Counted from the stretch's first letter, positions 1 through 8,725 are shown. The stretch: 64,000 nt of DNA from Rhodoferax koreense (GCF_001955695.1 NZ_CP019238.1:7277-71276), one strand, 5' to 3'. Notes: generated from the letters alone by a model not told the origin. Numbers and translations are program-made.

Positions 1-535
1 CGCCGGCTTCTACGTCGCCGGCATCTACCGCGAGAAGGCTTCGGGCGCTCGCGCCGATCGCGCCGAGCTGCTGCGCATGATCGGCGACCTGCAACCCGGT
101 GAAGTCGTCGTTGCGGAGAAGATCGACCGCATCAGCCGCCTGCCGCTGCCCGAGGCCGAACGCCTCGTGGCCTCGATCCGCGCCCAGGGCGCGCGCCTGG
201 CTGTCCCTGGCGTGGTCGATCTATCCGACCTGGCCGCCGAGGCGAAGGGCGTGGCAAAGGTGGTGCTGGAGTCGATCCAGGACATGCTTTTGAAGCTGGC
301 GTTGCAGATGGCCCGCGACGACTACGAGGATCGCCGCGAGCGGCAGCGGCAGGGCGTCGAGCTGGCGAAGGACGCCGGCCGCTACACCGGCCGCAAGGCC
401 AACACAAAGGTGCATGAACGCATCGTGGCGCTGCGCAGCGCAGGCCACAGCATTCCAGAGACGGCCAGGCTGGCCGGGTGCAGTGAAAGCCAGGTCAAGC
501 GCGTATGGGCGCTGCACAACCAGGCGCAGGCGTGA
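1..535 (+). CDS. parA: ParA-type serine resolvase, C-terminal part (cut by window start)
   Basis: This is the last 177 codons of the resolvase seen at 57227-57982, reading from base 2. The start and the catalytic serine lie outside this copy. What remains is the rest of the catalytic domain (EKIDRISR, then VLESIQDMLLKLALQMARDD) and a C-terminal helix-turn-helix (SIPETARLAGCSESQVKRVW) that would bind the res site. In IncP-1 plasmids this protein resolves plasmid multimers. Its stop codon is followed two bases later by the stop of the convergent methylase gene. The identity is secure from the full copy. Confidence 0.9.
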   Translation, partial: AGFYVAGIYREKASGARADRAELLRMIGDLQPGEVVVAEKIDRISRLPLPEAERLVASIRAQGARLAVPGVVDLSDLAAEAKGVAKVVLESIQDMLLKLALQMARDDYEDRRERQRQGVELAKDAGRYTGRKANTKVHERIVALRSAGHSIPETARLAGCSESQVKRVWALHNQAQA

Positions 536-536
536 C

Positions 537-1211
537 CTACTCGGCCGCCTCCAGCTCGCGCAGGCATTCCATGATCGCCGCCCGCTCCAGCGGATCGAGC
601 TTGGCGAGCTTCGCTTGCCAGCGGGCTTTCTTCCGCTTGATGCGCTCGCGCTCGCGGAAGTTGCTGCCGAGGTAGCGCAGATCGTGCAGCTCGGCCGGCT
701 CGGGGTAGTTCATCCACAGCCGTTCGATAGCGATGCCGCCGCGCGTCATCGCGTTGAAGTCGATGGTTCTCCATGACGCCAAGGGAGAGCTGTCATAGAT
801 CGTTGAGCTGTAGCCCGACACCATCACCGCGCACGGCAAGCCGGCCAGCACGTCGAGCAGCCGCACGTGGTCGGCGTCGTCGTATTCGTGGCGGTATAGC
901 TTGCCGCCGCGCCGGCTGTCCATCACGTAGGGCGGATCGGCGTAGACGAACTCGGAGCCGGTGAACTGGTGGGACTCCAGCCAGGCCACGGCGTCGCCGT
1001 GGTGCAGCTCCAGGCCGGGCACGTCGAGCTGCTGCCAGACCTCGATCACCTCGGGATCAACGTCGATGCCGACGCTGCGGGCAGCGGGCCGCTTGCGCTC
1101 CAGGATGTTGCCGCCGCCCAGGTGCGTTTCGATGTACGTGTCGTGAGGCGGGATGTTGTTGATGATCGTCTGGTAGACGCCGGCACCGCCCTTGCCGCCG
1201 GGGTATCTCAT
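537..1211 (-). CDS. upf31.0: D12-class DNA adenine methylase-like protein (Upf31.0)
   Basis: A 224-aa protein with the features of the Dam/D12 class of adenine-N6 methyltransferases. It begins MRYPGGKGG (first AdoMet-binding motif), continues with ETHLGGGNI, and has the catalytic DPPY motif in FVYADPPYV. The start at 1211 was chosen because homologues begin at MRYPGGKG and a purine-rich AGGAAGAAG lies just upstream; an open frame continues to 1394 but only through the hairpin repeats. This is the conserved gene beyond upf30.5 in IncP-1 beta plasmids. A protective role against host restriction is plausible; the recognition sequence is unknown. Confidence 0.85.
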   Translation of the reverse strand: MRYPGGKGGAGVYQTIINNIPPHDTYIETHLGGGNILERKRPAARSVGIDVDPEVIEVWQQLDVPGLELHHGDAVAWLESHQFTGSEFVYADPPYVMDSRRGGKLYRHEYDDADHVRLLDVLAGLPCAVMVSGYSSTIYDSSPLASWRTIDFNAMTRGGIAIERLWMNYPEPAELHDLRYLGSNFRERERIKRKKARWQAKLAKLDPLERAAIMECLRELEAAE

Positions 1212-1231
1212 GGCCTTCTTCCTGGAGTAAA

Positions 1232-1372
1232 TCGGGACTTGGCCAGCATCGTCAGAAATGGCGATGCTGTCAAGGGAAGCCGGCCGGGCCTGCATCGTCA
1301 GAGCCGACGATGCGAAGCTGCTGGAGCGTCCTGCAGCACCGCCAGGAATGGCGATGCCGGATCGCTCAGTAG
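1232..1372. repeat. Cluster of short CATCG.../...CGATG hairpin repeats
   Basis: Three imperfect inverted repeats follow each other, each an arm like CATCGTCA and an arm like TGGCGATG around a few bases. The last is joined to CTGCAGCACCGCCAGG. The same family occurs at 17186-17356, 20490-20627 and 27505-27672. The cluster separates the methylase start from the end of upf30.5 and its last unit touches the 3' end of upf30.5. A REP-like role in termination or mRNA stability is possible but unproven. Confidence 0.75.
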
Positions 1373-1797
1373 GTGGGGATGTAGACCACCTCAATGTCCA
1401 CGCGCTGGTTCTCGCGCCGGCCCTCGGCCGTCGAGTTGTCTGCCACGAAATCGGCGGCCGATGCGAAGTTCACCATGATCTTGAGCGGCGAGACGCCGCG
1501 CGCCACCAAGTACGACCTGGCCGAGAGCGCACGGCGTAGTGCAAGGGCCTCATCGGCCGCGCTGGGCCGTAGTGTGCTGGTGCGCCCGCTGATGTAGATG
1601 ATCGCCGCATTCCTAGCGTCGGCCAGCAGCTCCAGGGCCTCTGGCGTCGGCTGGAATGTCGCGCTGCTGTCGGGGAAGGACACCGATACGCCGGACTTGA
1701 TCGGCGTGCCGAAGTTGCCGGCGTCGCCGGCGGCCAGTGCGCTTTGCGCGCTGACCAGGAACGCCAGAGAGAGGGCCAGAAGAACGGGTTTTCGCAT
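1366..1797 (-). CDS. upf30.5: OmpA-like periplasmic/outer-membrane protein (Upf30.5)
   Basis: A 143-aa exported protein. A signal peptide (MRKPVLLALSLAFLVSAQSALA) is followed by a domain resembling the OmpA C-terminal peptidoglycan-binding fold: ISGRT, alternating helices ending GVSPLKIMVNF, then EGRRENQRVDIEV, the usual end of that fold. The ATG at 1797 has GGAG nine bases upstream; a frame extending to 1812 would need a TTG. It lies downstream of trbP in the beta-type Tra2 operon. Its exact role is unknown; cell-wall anchoring near the transfer apparatus is an inference. Confidence 0.8.
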   Translation of the reverse strand: MRKPVLLALSLAFLVSAQSALAAGDAGNFGTPIKSGVSVSFPDSSATFQPTPEALELLADARNAAIIYISGRTSTLRPSAADEALALRRALSARSYLVARGVSPLKIMVNFASAADFVADNSTAEGRRENQRVDIEVVYIPTY

Positions 1798-1812
1798 GGG
1801 GCAGGACTCCAA

Positions 1813-2511
1813 TCAGAAGAACAGGTAGCCGGCCTTGCTCATGGGGATGCGGATCAACCAGAGCGAGGCCAGGTGCAGCGGGTAATAGGCGTAGAAGGCC
1901 CAGCGCAGGCGCGGCACGCGCACATCCACCCGCGAGGCCAGGAAGAGCACCGGCAGGGCTGCCAAGGCCCACAGGTTGCGATTGACGAACCACAGGGCCG
2001 CGCAGGCCAGCACCGCGACCGCCGCGGCGGCCCAGCTCGGCCGGCGCGTGTACGACCACACCGCCAGGCCGAAAGCCACGGCCGGCCACCAATATTCGAC
2101 CGAGCTGCCGCCGACCAGGAACACCACGCCGGCGGCCGCCAGGTGCAGCTTGCCGCCACGTTCGACCAGGTAAGCCGTGGCCGTGACGACCAGCAGCGTG
2201 AACATCACGTTGAGCGGCCACCAACCGGCGTACAGGCCGCCGAGGGCCACGAAGGGCACGGAGGCCAGCGCGCCGAACATCGCCAGGCGCGACATGGTGC
2301 GGCCGTACACGCCGCGTTCGAGCGTGCCCGGCCGGGCCAGGTTGTAGGCCAGGACGAACACGAAAAGGGGGAGCGCCACGCGGCCGGCCTCGAACAGCAC
2401 CGGCAGCGTCGCGTTGAACAGGTACTTGTTGACGTGATCGCCGGTCATGAGAACCAGTGCGAGCCACTTCAACGCTTCGACGGTTCCATCAGGAATCCGC
2501 AGGGCCTTCAT
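1813..2511 (-). CDS. trbP: TrbP, TraX-like pilin maturation protein
   Basis: A 232-aa polytopic inner-membrane protein with about seven hydrophobic segments, related to TraX, which acetylates the F pilin N-terminus. In RP4, TrbP is the accessory pilin-processing gene at the end of the trb operon. The ATG at 2511 shares its first base with the trbO stop (TGATG), indicating translational coupling; a longer frame to 2712 runs through trbO in another frame and is rejected. An enzymatic role here is inferred from the family, since the IncP pilin is circularised by TraF. Confidence 0.85.
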   Translation of the reverse strand: MKALRIPDGTVEALKWLALVLMTGDHVNKYLFNATLPVLFEAGRVALPLFVFVLAYNLARPGTLERGVYGRTMSRLAMFGALASVPFVALGGLYAGWWPLNVMFTLLVVTATAYLVERGGKLHLAAAGVVFLVGGSSVEYWWPAVAFGLAVWSYTRRPSWAAAAVAVLACAALWFVNRNLWALAALPVLFLASRVDVRVPRLRWAFYAYYPLHLASLWLIRIPMSKAGYLFF

Positions 2512-2777
2512 CAGCGCCGGCCCCCGCGAATCGCGTAGGCGCGCAGCACCAGGAAGATGATGTAGAGCGCTGGCAGTGAGAGCACGAAGGCGATGGGCTT
2601 GCCGATCCACGCCGGCAGCGCCCACAGCAGAAGGCCCAAGGCGAAGATCGGGCCGAGGCCCAGCAGAAGCAAATCGAGCTGGTTCTTGGCCTGTCCTTCC
2701 GCCCACTTGCAATAGGCTTGAAGCAACCGGCCGACGCCCAGCGTGTACCGCATCATGAAGGCGTGGAATTTGTCCAT
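2511..2777 (-). CDS. trbO: TrbO, small conjugation-region membrane protein
   Basis: An 88-aa protein with two long hydrophobic stretches (from LLLLGLGPIFALGLLLW and from FVLSLPALYIIFLVL) and a basic tail, placed between trbN and trbP as in other IncP-1 plasmids. It is not needed for transfer in laboratory tests of RP4 and has no assigned function. A KorB operator lies two bases upstream of its start, which is unusual because the gene is deep inside the trb operon. Confidence 0.85.
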   Translation of the reverse strand: MDKFHAFMMRYTLGVGRLLQAYCKWAEGQAKNQLDLLLLGLGPIFALGLLLWALPAWIGKPIAFVLSLPALYIIFLVLRAYAIRGGRR

Positions 2778-2778
2778 G

Positions 2779-2791
2779 TTTAGCCGCTAAA
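2779..2791. promoter_or_regulatory. KorB operator (OB) between trbN and trbO
   Basis: A perfect 13-bp TTTAGCCGCTAAA. It lies in the 28-bp gap between the trbN stop and the trbO start. KorB, a ParB-family protein, binds this palindrome; far from promoters it may act as a spreading or partition site rather than a simple operator. Confidence 0.9.
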
Positions 2792-2805
2792 TCGGAAGAG
2801 CCGGC

Positions 2806-3441
2806 CTACTCGGCCGACCCCTCGCGTGAAGTGTTGAAAGACACCGTGCGGGGCACGTAGCCGGCCACCGACACGCTGCGAGCTGCTGCGGCCGCTGGGG
2901 CGGCCTGCTGGGGTGCTGGTGCCGGCCTGGCCGCCGGCGTCGCCCGCTGGGCCACCGTCGCGGGCTGGCTGGGCGTCGAGGGCGTGGCCCCGGCCTTCGT
3001 CACGTCAAGCGTGACGAACCGAGCTTCGAGCCAATCGGCCCACTTCGACGCCTTGCGCATCAAGTCGGCCCGGTACACCGCGTTGTACTGCGGCGTGCGC
3101 GAGTGGTAGTTCGCCGCCTTCGTCCAGAGGTCGCCCTTGTCGTTGCGGATGTGCATCCGCAGCCGCCAGGCGGCCAGGTCGAACGAGTAGCAGCCGGCAG
3201 CCGCCACATCGTTCGCCGTGATGCCGTATCGGGCCAGGTCGCCCAGGTACGCGGTGTTGAACTGCATCGGGCCAACGTCATGCGTGCCATTCGAGTTGCG
3301 CACCCACTGGCCCGGCTTGCCGCCCTCTTTCTCGGCGACGGCCAACACGATGTTGACCGGCACCTCGTACTTGACGGCGGCCGAGATCGAGCAGACGACG
3401 CGCTCCTGGAGCTGCGGCGGCAGATCGGCGAAGAACGGCAT
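2806..3441 (-). CDS. trbN: TrbN, lytic transglycosylase (VirB1-like)
   Basis: A 211-aa protein with an SLT/lysozyme-like domain in its first 150 residues: catalytic-Glu context VLAVAEKEGG, then NGTHDVGPMQFNTAYL, and a late NYHSRTPQYNAVYR. These are typical of conjugative murein hydrolases that open the peptidoglycan for the secretion channel. The last 60 residues are an Ala/Pro/Gln-rich tail. No classical signal peptide is visible. It lies 13 bp downstream of trbM in the trb operon. Confidence 0.9.
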   Translation of the reverse strand: MPFFADLPPQLQERVVCSISAAVKYEVPVNIVLAVAEKEGGKPGQWVRNSNGTHDVGPMQFNTAYLGDLARYGITANDVAAAGCYSFDLAAWRLRMHIRNDKGDLWTKAANYHSRTPQYNAVYRADLMRKASKWADWLEARFVTLDVTKAGATPSTPSQPATVAQRATPAARPAPAPQQAAPAAAAARSVSVAGYVPRTVSFNTSREGSAE

Positions 3442-3454
3442 GCCCTCCCCTCCC

Positions 3455-4042
3455 TCAGTTCAGCCAGGACTGACGGCGGCGCTCTTCGTCCTCGCGCCGG
3501 ATGCGTTCGTTGTACTCGGCCAAGGCGCGGTCATAGTCGCGCGCTTCGACCCAATACCCGCCCCGCTCTGGCGTCCCGACATAGCGCGGCAGCGTGCCGC
3601 TGCTGGCGAAGTCGGTGTAGGCGTGGCCGGTGTAGGCCCCGCAGTAGTCAGGCAACTGGTTGCTGATGTACGTGCGCCCATCGTCGTAGCCGCCCGTCCA
3701 CATCACCAACGTCGAGTTCAGCGACTGCGCGTCGCAACGGCCAGCGCCGCGCGAGATCGCCGACACGAGCGACTGCATTTCCGGCGTCTGGCTCGCCACC
3801 GGGCAAAGCTGGAGGAAGTTCAGGCGGGCGCGGATCGTGTCCGACAGCTTGCGCTTCGTGATGTTGAAGTACCGCGACAGCGACGGCGTGCATTCGCTCG
3901 GGCGCGTGCCCGACGACAGGCACAGGATCGCCTCGCAGGCCAGGCGCGTGTCGCCGGTCAGCACGTCTTGCGCGCTGGCCGTGCCGGCGGTCGATCCGAG
4001 GGCTGCCACGAGGGCGGCCAGGGCAAACAGTTTCTTCTTCAT
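3455..4042 (-). CDS. trbM: TrbM, periplasmic conjugation protein
   Basis: A 195-aa protein with a clear signal peptide (MKKKLFALAALVAALGS... cut after ASA) and several cysteines in the mature part (LACEAILCLS, SECTPSL, PVASQ region, GRCDAQS, DYCGAYTG), suggesting periplasmic disulphides. It matches TrbM of IncP plasmids by position and length. Its exact role in conjugation is not established. Confidence 0.85.
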   Translation of the reverse strand: MKKKLFALAALVAALGSTAGTASAQDVLTGDTRLACEAILCLSSGTRPSECTPSLSRYFNITKRKLSDTIRARLNFLQLCPVASQTPEMQSLVSAISRGAGRCDAQSLNSTLVMWTGGYDDGRTYISNQLPDYCGAYTGHAYTDFASSGTLPRYVGTPERGGYWVEARDYDRALAEYNERIRREDEERRRQSWLN

Positions 4043-4059
4043 GGTTGGACTCTCCTTGG

Positions 4060-5778
4060 TTACGCAGTTGTGCCGTCGCGGCCTTGCTCGCGGTTGGCGA
4101 ACGCAGCTACTTCGGACTCGGGATCGGCATCGGCGGGGCCGCCTGCCAGGCTGTTGTCGCCGAAGCTCGGCGCGGGCTGCTGGTCGGGCACGTCGATGTT
4201 CTCGGCCGTGCCGCTTCCTTGCGCCTTGATCGCGGCGGCGATCTTTCCGCCAGTGGTGTCGGCGATCCGCTCGGCTGCGGCTTCGCGCAGGCTCGCGGCT
4301 TTGGCCTTGGCAACATCGGCGGTTCCCTTCGCCAAGTTCGCGCCGGCGTCGGCGGCGATGCGGCCGGCCGTGCCGAGGGCCGATGCGGCCGATGCGAGCA
4401 AGCCGGGGCCGGTGCTGCCCGGTGCGGCCTGCTGCCCTTGCCCTGCCCCGCCGGCGGGCTTGGGTTCGTTCTTGGCGGCCTTGTCGGCACTGCTGCCGGT
4501 GCTGGCCGTCGAGCTGCTGCCCTGGCCGCCGGCGTCGGCTTTGCCGCCGCCCTTATCGCCGCCCTTCGAGCTGCCCGAGCTGCTGCCGGTCGAGGGGCTG
4601 CCGCCACCCGACGAAGAGCCACCGCCGGAGCTGCCGCTAAAGCCCGCAGCCTGAGCGAAGGGCGTGCTGCCGGTGCCGGCGTCGCCGCCGCCGCCCGCAC
4701 CGCCGCCCGAGCTGCCGCCGCCCGAGAAGGCCGACATAACGTCCGTGCCTGCCGACACGTTCTCATTGGCCTTCGAGAAGGCGGCCATGACGGCAGAGGC
4801 ACCACCGGCGGCCGAGGCTGCGCCGGCGGCCAGAGCGGCGCCGCCGGTCGCGGCCGCTGCTGCTGCCATGCCTGCGGCACCCAACGCAGCGCCTGCACCG
4901 AACTGGCCGATGCCGGCACCGCCCACGCTCGCGCCGGTGATGATCCCGGCGATGAGCGGCGGAATCTTGTTGACCAACGCCAAGAGGATGATGACGACGA
5001 TCAGCATCACGCCCATTTCCTTGAGGCTGATGCCGGCGCTCATGCGCGAGTAGTAGTCATCGAGGAAGGTCTTGCCGATGCCCACCAGGAGCACCATTGC
5101 GAAGAGCTGCGCGGCCACGCCCAGGACGACCTTGTAGTAGTTGATCGCCATGTCGGAAGTCCAGCGCGAACCACCGAAGCCGAGGAAGAACACGCCGCCG
5201 TAGGCGAGCACCCAGCCCGACGCGAGCAGCAGAAGCATATTCACACCGACCAGGGCCAGGATGACCAGGATCGCCACGGCCATGAGGATGCCGGCCATGC
5301 TGTCCACCGGCGACCACACCGAGGACTGATCCATCACCTTGTCGAAGATCGCAAAGCCCACGTCCACGATGCCCGAGGGCGACAGAGCATTGCCCAGGCC
5401 CGTCGCGTTGCCGGCGAGCTGCCGCAACGACGCATAGATGGACGAGGCGAAGTTAGGGCCGTTGGTCAGCGCCCACCAGAAGAAGCCGGTAAAGATCGTG
5501 AAGCGGACGAACTCCGCGAAGAACTCGCCAATGTCGGCCTTGCGCAAGGCCATCATGCCGAACGTCCAGACCATCGAGATCACAACCAGCGTCCAGAAGA
5601 GCCAGGTTGCGGCCGTGGTGATGACACCGGCCCAGCCGCTCGCGGCGGCCTGGTAGCGATCCAGCACGCTATCGAACACGCCGGCGTTGTCGATGGCCGC
5701 GTGGGCATCGACCGCGAAGAACGCCAGCCAGACGAACAGCGGCAGGGCGAGGGTTTTTAGATTGGCTGGCATTCTCAT
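4060..5778 (-). CDS. trbL: TrbL, polytopic inner-membrane channel protein (VirB6-like)
   Basis: A 572-aa protein: signal-like N-terminus, about six transmembrane segments between residues 30 and 290, then a long low-complexity tail of Gly/Ser/Ala runs followed by charged Ala-rich helices. It forms part of the inner-membrane channel of the mating-pair apparatus. The ATG at 5778 was chosen over upstream codons because GAGGTG precedes it. The repeat-rich tail is where the second copy (61507-63227) has picked up a frameshift, so this copy is the trustworthy one. Confidence 0.9.
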   Translation of the reverse strand: MRMPANLKTLALPLFVWLAFFAVDAHAAIDNAGVFDSVLDRYQAAASGWAGVITTAATWLFWTLVVISMVWTFGMMALRKADIGEFFAEFVRFTIFTGFFWWALTNGPNFASSIYASLRQLAGNATGLGNALSPSGIVDVGFAIFDKVMDQSSVWSPVDSMAGILMAVAILVILALVGVNMLLLLASGWVLAYGGVFFLGFGGSRWTSDMAINYYKVVLGVAAQLFAMVLLVGIGKTFLDDYYSRMSAGISLKEMGVMLIVVIILLALVNKIPPLIAGIITGASVGGAGIGQFGAGAALGAAGMAAAAAATGGAALAAGAASAAGGASAVMAAFSKANENVSAGTDVMSAFSGGGSSGGGAGGGGDAGTGSTPFAQAAGFSGSSGGGSSSGGGSPSTGSSSGSSKGGDKGGGKADAGGQGSSSTASTGSSADKAAKNEPKPAGGAGQGQQAAPGSTGPGLLASAASALGTAGRIAADAGANLAKGTADVAKAKAASLREAAAERIADTTGGKIAAAIKAQGSGTAENIDVPDQQPAPSFGDNSLAGGPADADPESEVAAFANREQGRDGTTA

Positions 5779-5788
5779 CGTCAGCACC

Positions 5789-6016
5789 TCACCATTCGCG
5801 TTTCGGGCTGGGCTTGAAATCCCCACCACGACGCAAGCACAGCGACGAAAAAGCCTGCTGGACGCCCTTGTCCTCGATCTTGGCGATGTTCTCGGGCTTG
5901 CAGTTCTCGTCGTTCACTTCCGGCATGGGGGCCGTGGCCGGCTTGTTGTCGCAGCCGGCGACCAAGGCCGCCACGAGGGCGGCCGAGGCCAAGGACAGAG
6001 CCTTGATTGCTTTCAT
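5789..6016 (-). CDS. trbK: TrbK, entry-exclusion lipoprotein
   Basis: A 75-aa lipoprotein: a signal peptide ends in the lipobox LVAGC, followed by a short acidic/basic mature domain ending KPSPKREW. In IncP plasmids TrbK alone confers entry exclusion, stopping cells that carry the plasmid from receiving related plasmids. It lies between trbJ and trbL as in RP4. The second copy at 63238 has one Val-to-Met change. Confidence 0.9.
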   Translation of the reverse strand: MKAIKALSLASAALVAALVAGCDNKPATAPMPEVNDENCKPENIAKIEDKGVQQAFSSLCLRRGGDFKPSPKREW

Positions 6017-6025
6017 GAATCCCCC

Positions 6026-6790
6026 TTACCAGGTGCGCGCCGGGCTGGCCCGGTAGCTGCCCTGGCGCAGTTGTGCGGCCGCTGCCGCCTGCTGGGCTTC
6101 CTTGTCGGCGTCGGCCTGCATCTTGGTTGCCATCGCGTTCTGCTGCGCGATCAGCAGGCCACGAATCTGCAAGAGCTGGTTGGCCTGCTGGCTGGCGAGC
6201 TGGTTGGCGTAGCCGATGGCCTGCATTTGGCCCTGCGCGCCCTGCGCTGCCGATTGAAGACGCTGCAACGTCGCTGCATCGGCCGTGAGATTCGTTTGCT
6301 GCCTATCGAGGCCCTTGAACAAGGCATCGTTGGCCTTCTTCTGCGACTCGCTCGCGAGCTGGGCCACATTCCGAAGTGCTGCGCGTTCCGCGTCGGAGCA
6401 CCCTGCCGCCGTAAAGCACGGCGAGTTCTTGTAGTAGTTCACGTCCTGGAACTTGCCGATGTAGCTGTCCAGGCTGCCGAGTTGGGTCTTGTAGTAATCC
6501 AGCGTGTTGACCGCGTTCATCAACCCGTTGATGGTCGATTGCGCCTGATCCCAGATATACGCGGCCGGGGCCATCGTGTTCTGGAGTTGGTTTTGATACT
6601 GCTGGAGCTGGGTGCTGTACTGCTCAATTTGCTTGAGCGTCTGGGCCACCGATTCGATGGCCGTCATGATGTTCTGCGACAGGTTGGTGCCGTCGATGAC
6701 GGGGATGCCAGCCTGCACAGGTGTGACCGCCAGCGTGCTCGAAACAGCAATGACGAGGGCCAATTTAGCGGCTAAAAACTTCGGCTTCAT
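6026..6790 (-). CDS. trbJ: TrbJ, periplasmic mating-pair protein (VirB5-like)
   Basis: A 254-aa secreted protein with a signal peptide cut near PVQA|G, a long Gln-rich helical region (VAQTLKQIEQYSTQLQQYQN) and a cysteine pair (NSPCFTAAGCSDAE). It corresponds to VirB5/TrbJ, a minor pilus component that also contributes to entry exclusion with TrbK. A perfect KorB operator lies inside the signal-peptide codons. Confidence 0.9.
   Translation of the reverse strand: MKPKFLAAKLALVIAVSSTLAVTPVQAGIPVIDGTNLSQNIMTAIESVAQTLKQIEQYSTQLQQYQNQLQNTMAPAAYIWDQAQSTINGLMNAVNTLDYYKTQLGSLDSYIGKFQDVNYYKNSPCFTAAGCSDAERAALRNVAQLASESQKKANDALFKGLDRQQTNLTADAATLQRLQSAAQGAQGQMQAIGYANQLASQQANQLLQIRGLLIAQQNAMATKMQADADKEAQQAAAAAQLRQGSYRASPARTW
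6764..6776. promoter_or_regulatory. KorB operator inside the 5' end of trbJ
   Basis: A perfect TTTAGCGGCTAAA within codons 5-9 of trbJ. No promoter-like sequence is evident beside it, so it is more likely a KorB landing site than a classical operator. Confidence 0.85.
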
Positions 6791-6810
6791 GGTGCTTTTC
6801 TCCTATGGCG

Positions 6811-8232
6811 TTAGTAATCGAAGGAACGGTACGGCTTGGAAAACGTCATGTCCTTCGTGACCACGACGTTGAAGCGATACCCCGGCCGAATTTCCAGCGT
6901 CGGCGAAATGCTCAGGTTCTTGGCGATGAGTTGCGCCGTAACCTGGCCGAGCTGCTGGCCGAGGGCTTCGCTTAGGGCACTGCTGGCGCTCGGTGCGCCA
7001 TAGGTGTTTGTGGCCTGGTTCTGGCGTTGGCTGTAGGTGATGCCTGCTGTCACGCCGGACATGAGGAAGGCCGAGCCGAACAGGCGCACATAGTGGTTGT
7101 TCACCTGGTCGTGGAAGCCCGCGTATCCCGCGCTGTCCGCGCCTGGCATCGCGCCAATGTCCATCGCCTTGCCATCGGGGAACACGATGCGTTGCCACGC
7201 AACCAGCACGCGCGCTTGGCCGTAGGCCACGTCGCTCGAATACGAGCCGACGAGGCGCGATCCCTGCGGGATCAACAGGTGCTTGCCGGTCGGTGTGTCG
7301 TACACGTCCTGCGCGACCTGGGCCATGATTTGGCCCGGCAGATCGGAGTTGATGCCCGAAATGAGCGTGGCCGGCACGACGAAGCCCGCGCGCAGCTCGA
7401 ACGGTGTGCGCGGCGCTTCCGGCTGCGAATCCAGCTTCCAGCGGTCGCCCTGCCCACCTTGGCCGAACTGCGCCATGCTGTTGCGCCCGCCGCCGCTGGT
7501 CGAGGTTTGCAGGAGCTGCGGCGCACCGCCCGCGCCCATGCCGCCGGCGGCCGGAGCCGCGCCGCCACCACCGACGCCCATGCCGCGAATCTGCGCCAGG
7601 CGTGCTTGATAGGCGGCGGTCGGATCGTTGCTGCGCTGCGCGTCGATTTGCTGCTGCACCGCTGCGATGCGGTTCAGCATTTCATCGCGCGTCTGCGGCG
7701 TGCCGGTGTAGGTGCTCGGGCCACCCGGCGCGGAGCCGTTGCTACGCGGGGCATCCACGCGCACGGTGGTCTTGGCCTTCACGGCTTCGCCGAACATCTG
7801 CATCTTCGCCATGCGGATGCGCTGGGCCTCGTCGTCGTTCACCGGCTGGCCCGGGTTGCCGGGGTTGGCCGGCGGGGCCGGCGGCGCGTCCGGGTTGGAC
7901 GGCCGCGCGATCTCCAGCGGAGCCGACGCCGGGCCGGTCGGCATGTCGGGCACCTTGAGCGGGCTTGCCGGCTCGATCAAGCCGCCGGTCTTGTCGCCTG
8001 CGATCTCCTTGGCGAACATCGACGTGTTGCCGGCCTTCTCCTTGGGGCCGTCCGCCGGCGCGTTCTGCTTGGCCGCGCGATCCGCCGCGACCAGGGCCAT
8101 GACCAGCACGAACGACAGCAGGACGCCGCCGAGGATGTACATGGGCATGTTGTTGACGCGACGGACGCCCGCCTTCTTGGACACTTCGCCAGGCGAAGCG
8201 TCAGGTGCCATCTGATCGGCGTTTTCTGTCAT
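6811..8232 (-). CDS. trbI: TrbI, VirB10-like core-complex protein
   Basis: A 473-aa protein with a short cytoplasmic N-terminus, one transmembrane helix (MPMYILGGVLLSFVLVMALV, about residues 30-50), a Pro-rich periplasmic stretch and a C-terminal VirB10/TrbI domain (GSRLVGSYSSDVAYGQARVL; IVFPDGKAMDIG; NVVVTKDMTF). It links inner- and outer-membrane parts of the secretion channel. It starts four bases after the trbH stop. Confidence 0.93.
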   Translation of the reverse strand: MTENADQMAPDASPGEVSKKAGVRRVNNMPMYILGGVLLSFVLVMALVAADRAAKQNAPADGPKEKAGNTSMFAKEIAGDKTGGLIEPASPLKVPDMPTGPASAPLEIARPSNPDAPPAPPANPGNPGQPVNDDEAQRIRMAKMQMFGEAVKAKTTVRVDAPRSNGSAPGGPSTYTGTPQTRDEMLNRIAAVQQQIDAQRSNDPTAAYQARLAQIRGMGVGGGGAAPAAGGMGAGGAPQLLQTSTSGGGRNSMAQFGQGGQGDRWKLDSQPEAPRTPFELRAGFVVPATLISGINSDLPGQIMAQVAQDVYDTPTGKHLLIPQGSRLVGSYSSDVAYGQARVLVAWQRIVFPDGKAMDIGAMPGADSAGYAGFHDQVNNHYVRLFGSAFLMSGVTAGITYSQRQNQATNTYGAPSASSALSEALGQQLGQVTAQLIAKNLSISPTLEIRPGYRFNVVVTKDMTFSKPYRSFDY

Positions 8233-8236
8233 GGCG

Positions 8237-8725
8237 TCACTCCTTGCGCACCCAGTACCCGGCCGGCGCGAACGTGCCGTTTTGCGCCAGGTAAGGGCGG
8301 GTGATGGATTGATTGCCGACCATCAAGGTCAGGCGGTACAGGTTCGAGTCGCCAGCCTGGTCGAGCACGTAGCGCAACGGCAGGCCGCCCGACGCGGCCG
8401 TGGTGGCCGGTGCGCTCGCCTGCGATGCCGCCGAGGCCGGGGCCTGCGTGGAAGCGCCGGCCGGGGCGTACTCCAGGAGGGCATAGCCCTTGTCGCGCAG
8501 CGACTTGACGAGCGCCTGGCCGAACGGATCGGGCGTCGGCTGTTGCAGCTCCAGGCGCGTGCGCGCCGGCGCGTACAGCGTGGCGAGCTGCTGCACCGCG
8601 TCGGTGGCGAGCTTCTGCTGATCGAGCGCGGCCGACTGGACGAAGTTGCCGTACTGGCTGGTGGTTGCGCAGCCGCCGAGGCCCAGGGCGAGGGCGAGCA
8701 GCGCGAGAGAGACGATCTTGCGCAT
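8237..8725 (-). CDS. trbH: TrbH, outer-membrane lipoprotein (VirB7-like)
   Basis: A 162-aa lipoprotein with signal sequence and lipobox (ALGLGGC). The ATG at 8725 is preferred because GGAGGAAG precedes it; a GTG at 8731 is also in frame. The start lies just past the trbG stop, so the two are coupled. TrbH is required for mating-pair formation in IncP plasmids and occupies the VirB7 position. Confidence 0.88.
   Translation of the reverse strand: MRKIVSLALLALALGLGGCATTSQYGNFVQSAALDQQKLATDAVQQLATLYAPARTRLELQQPTPDPFGQALVKSLRDKGYALLEYAPAGASTQAPASAASQASAPATTAASGGLPLRYVLDQAGDSNLYRLTLMVGNQSITRPYLAQNGTFAPAGYWVRKE

Larger units (their letters stand above)
1..6553. repeat. First copy of the terminal overlap of a circular plasmid
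   Basis: Bases 1-6553 reappear in the same orientation at 57448-64000, first at an offset of 57,447 and at 57,449 towards the end. The overlap runs from the middle of the parA resolvase to the middle of trbJ with the same gene order, so the window is one plasmid circle read past its starting point. This copy carries open trbL, trbK and trbJ frames and should be preferred for annotation. Confidence 0.95.

Noticed and set aside
3218..4654. Long plus-strand open frame (478 codons) opposite trbM and trbL
   Set aside because: High-G+C shadow frame opposite real genes; composition is Ala/Arg/Pro-rich with no domain, and it has no ribosome site.
4045..5760. 571-codon plus-strand frame opposite trbL
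   Set aside because: Antisense shadow of the repetitive Gly/Ser/Ala trbL tail.
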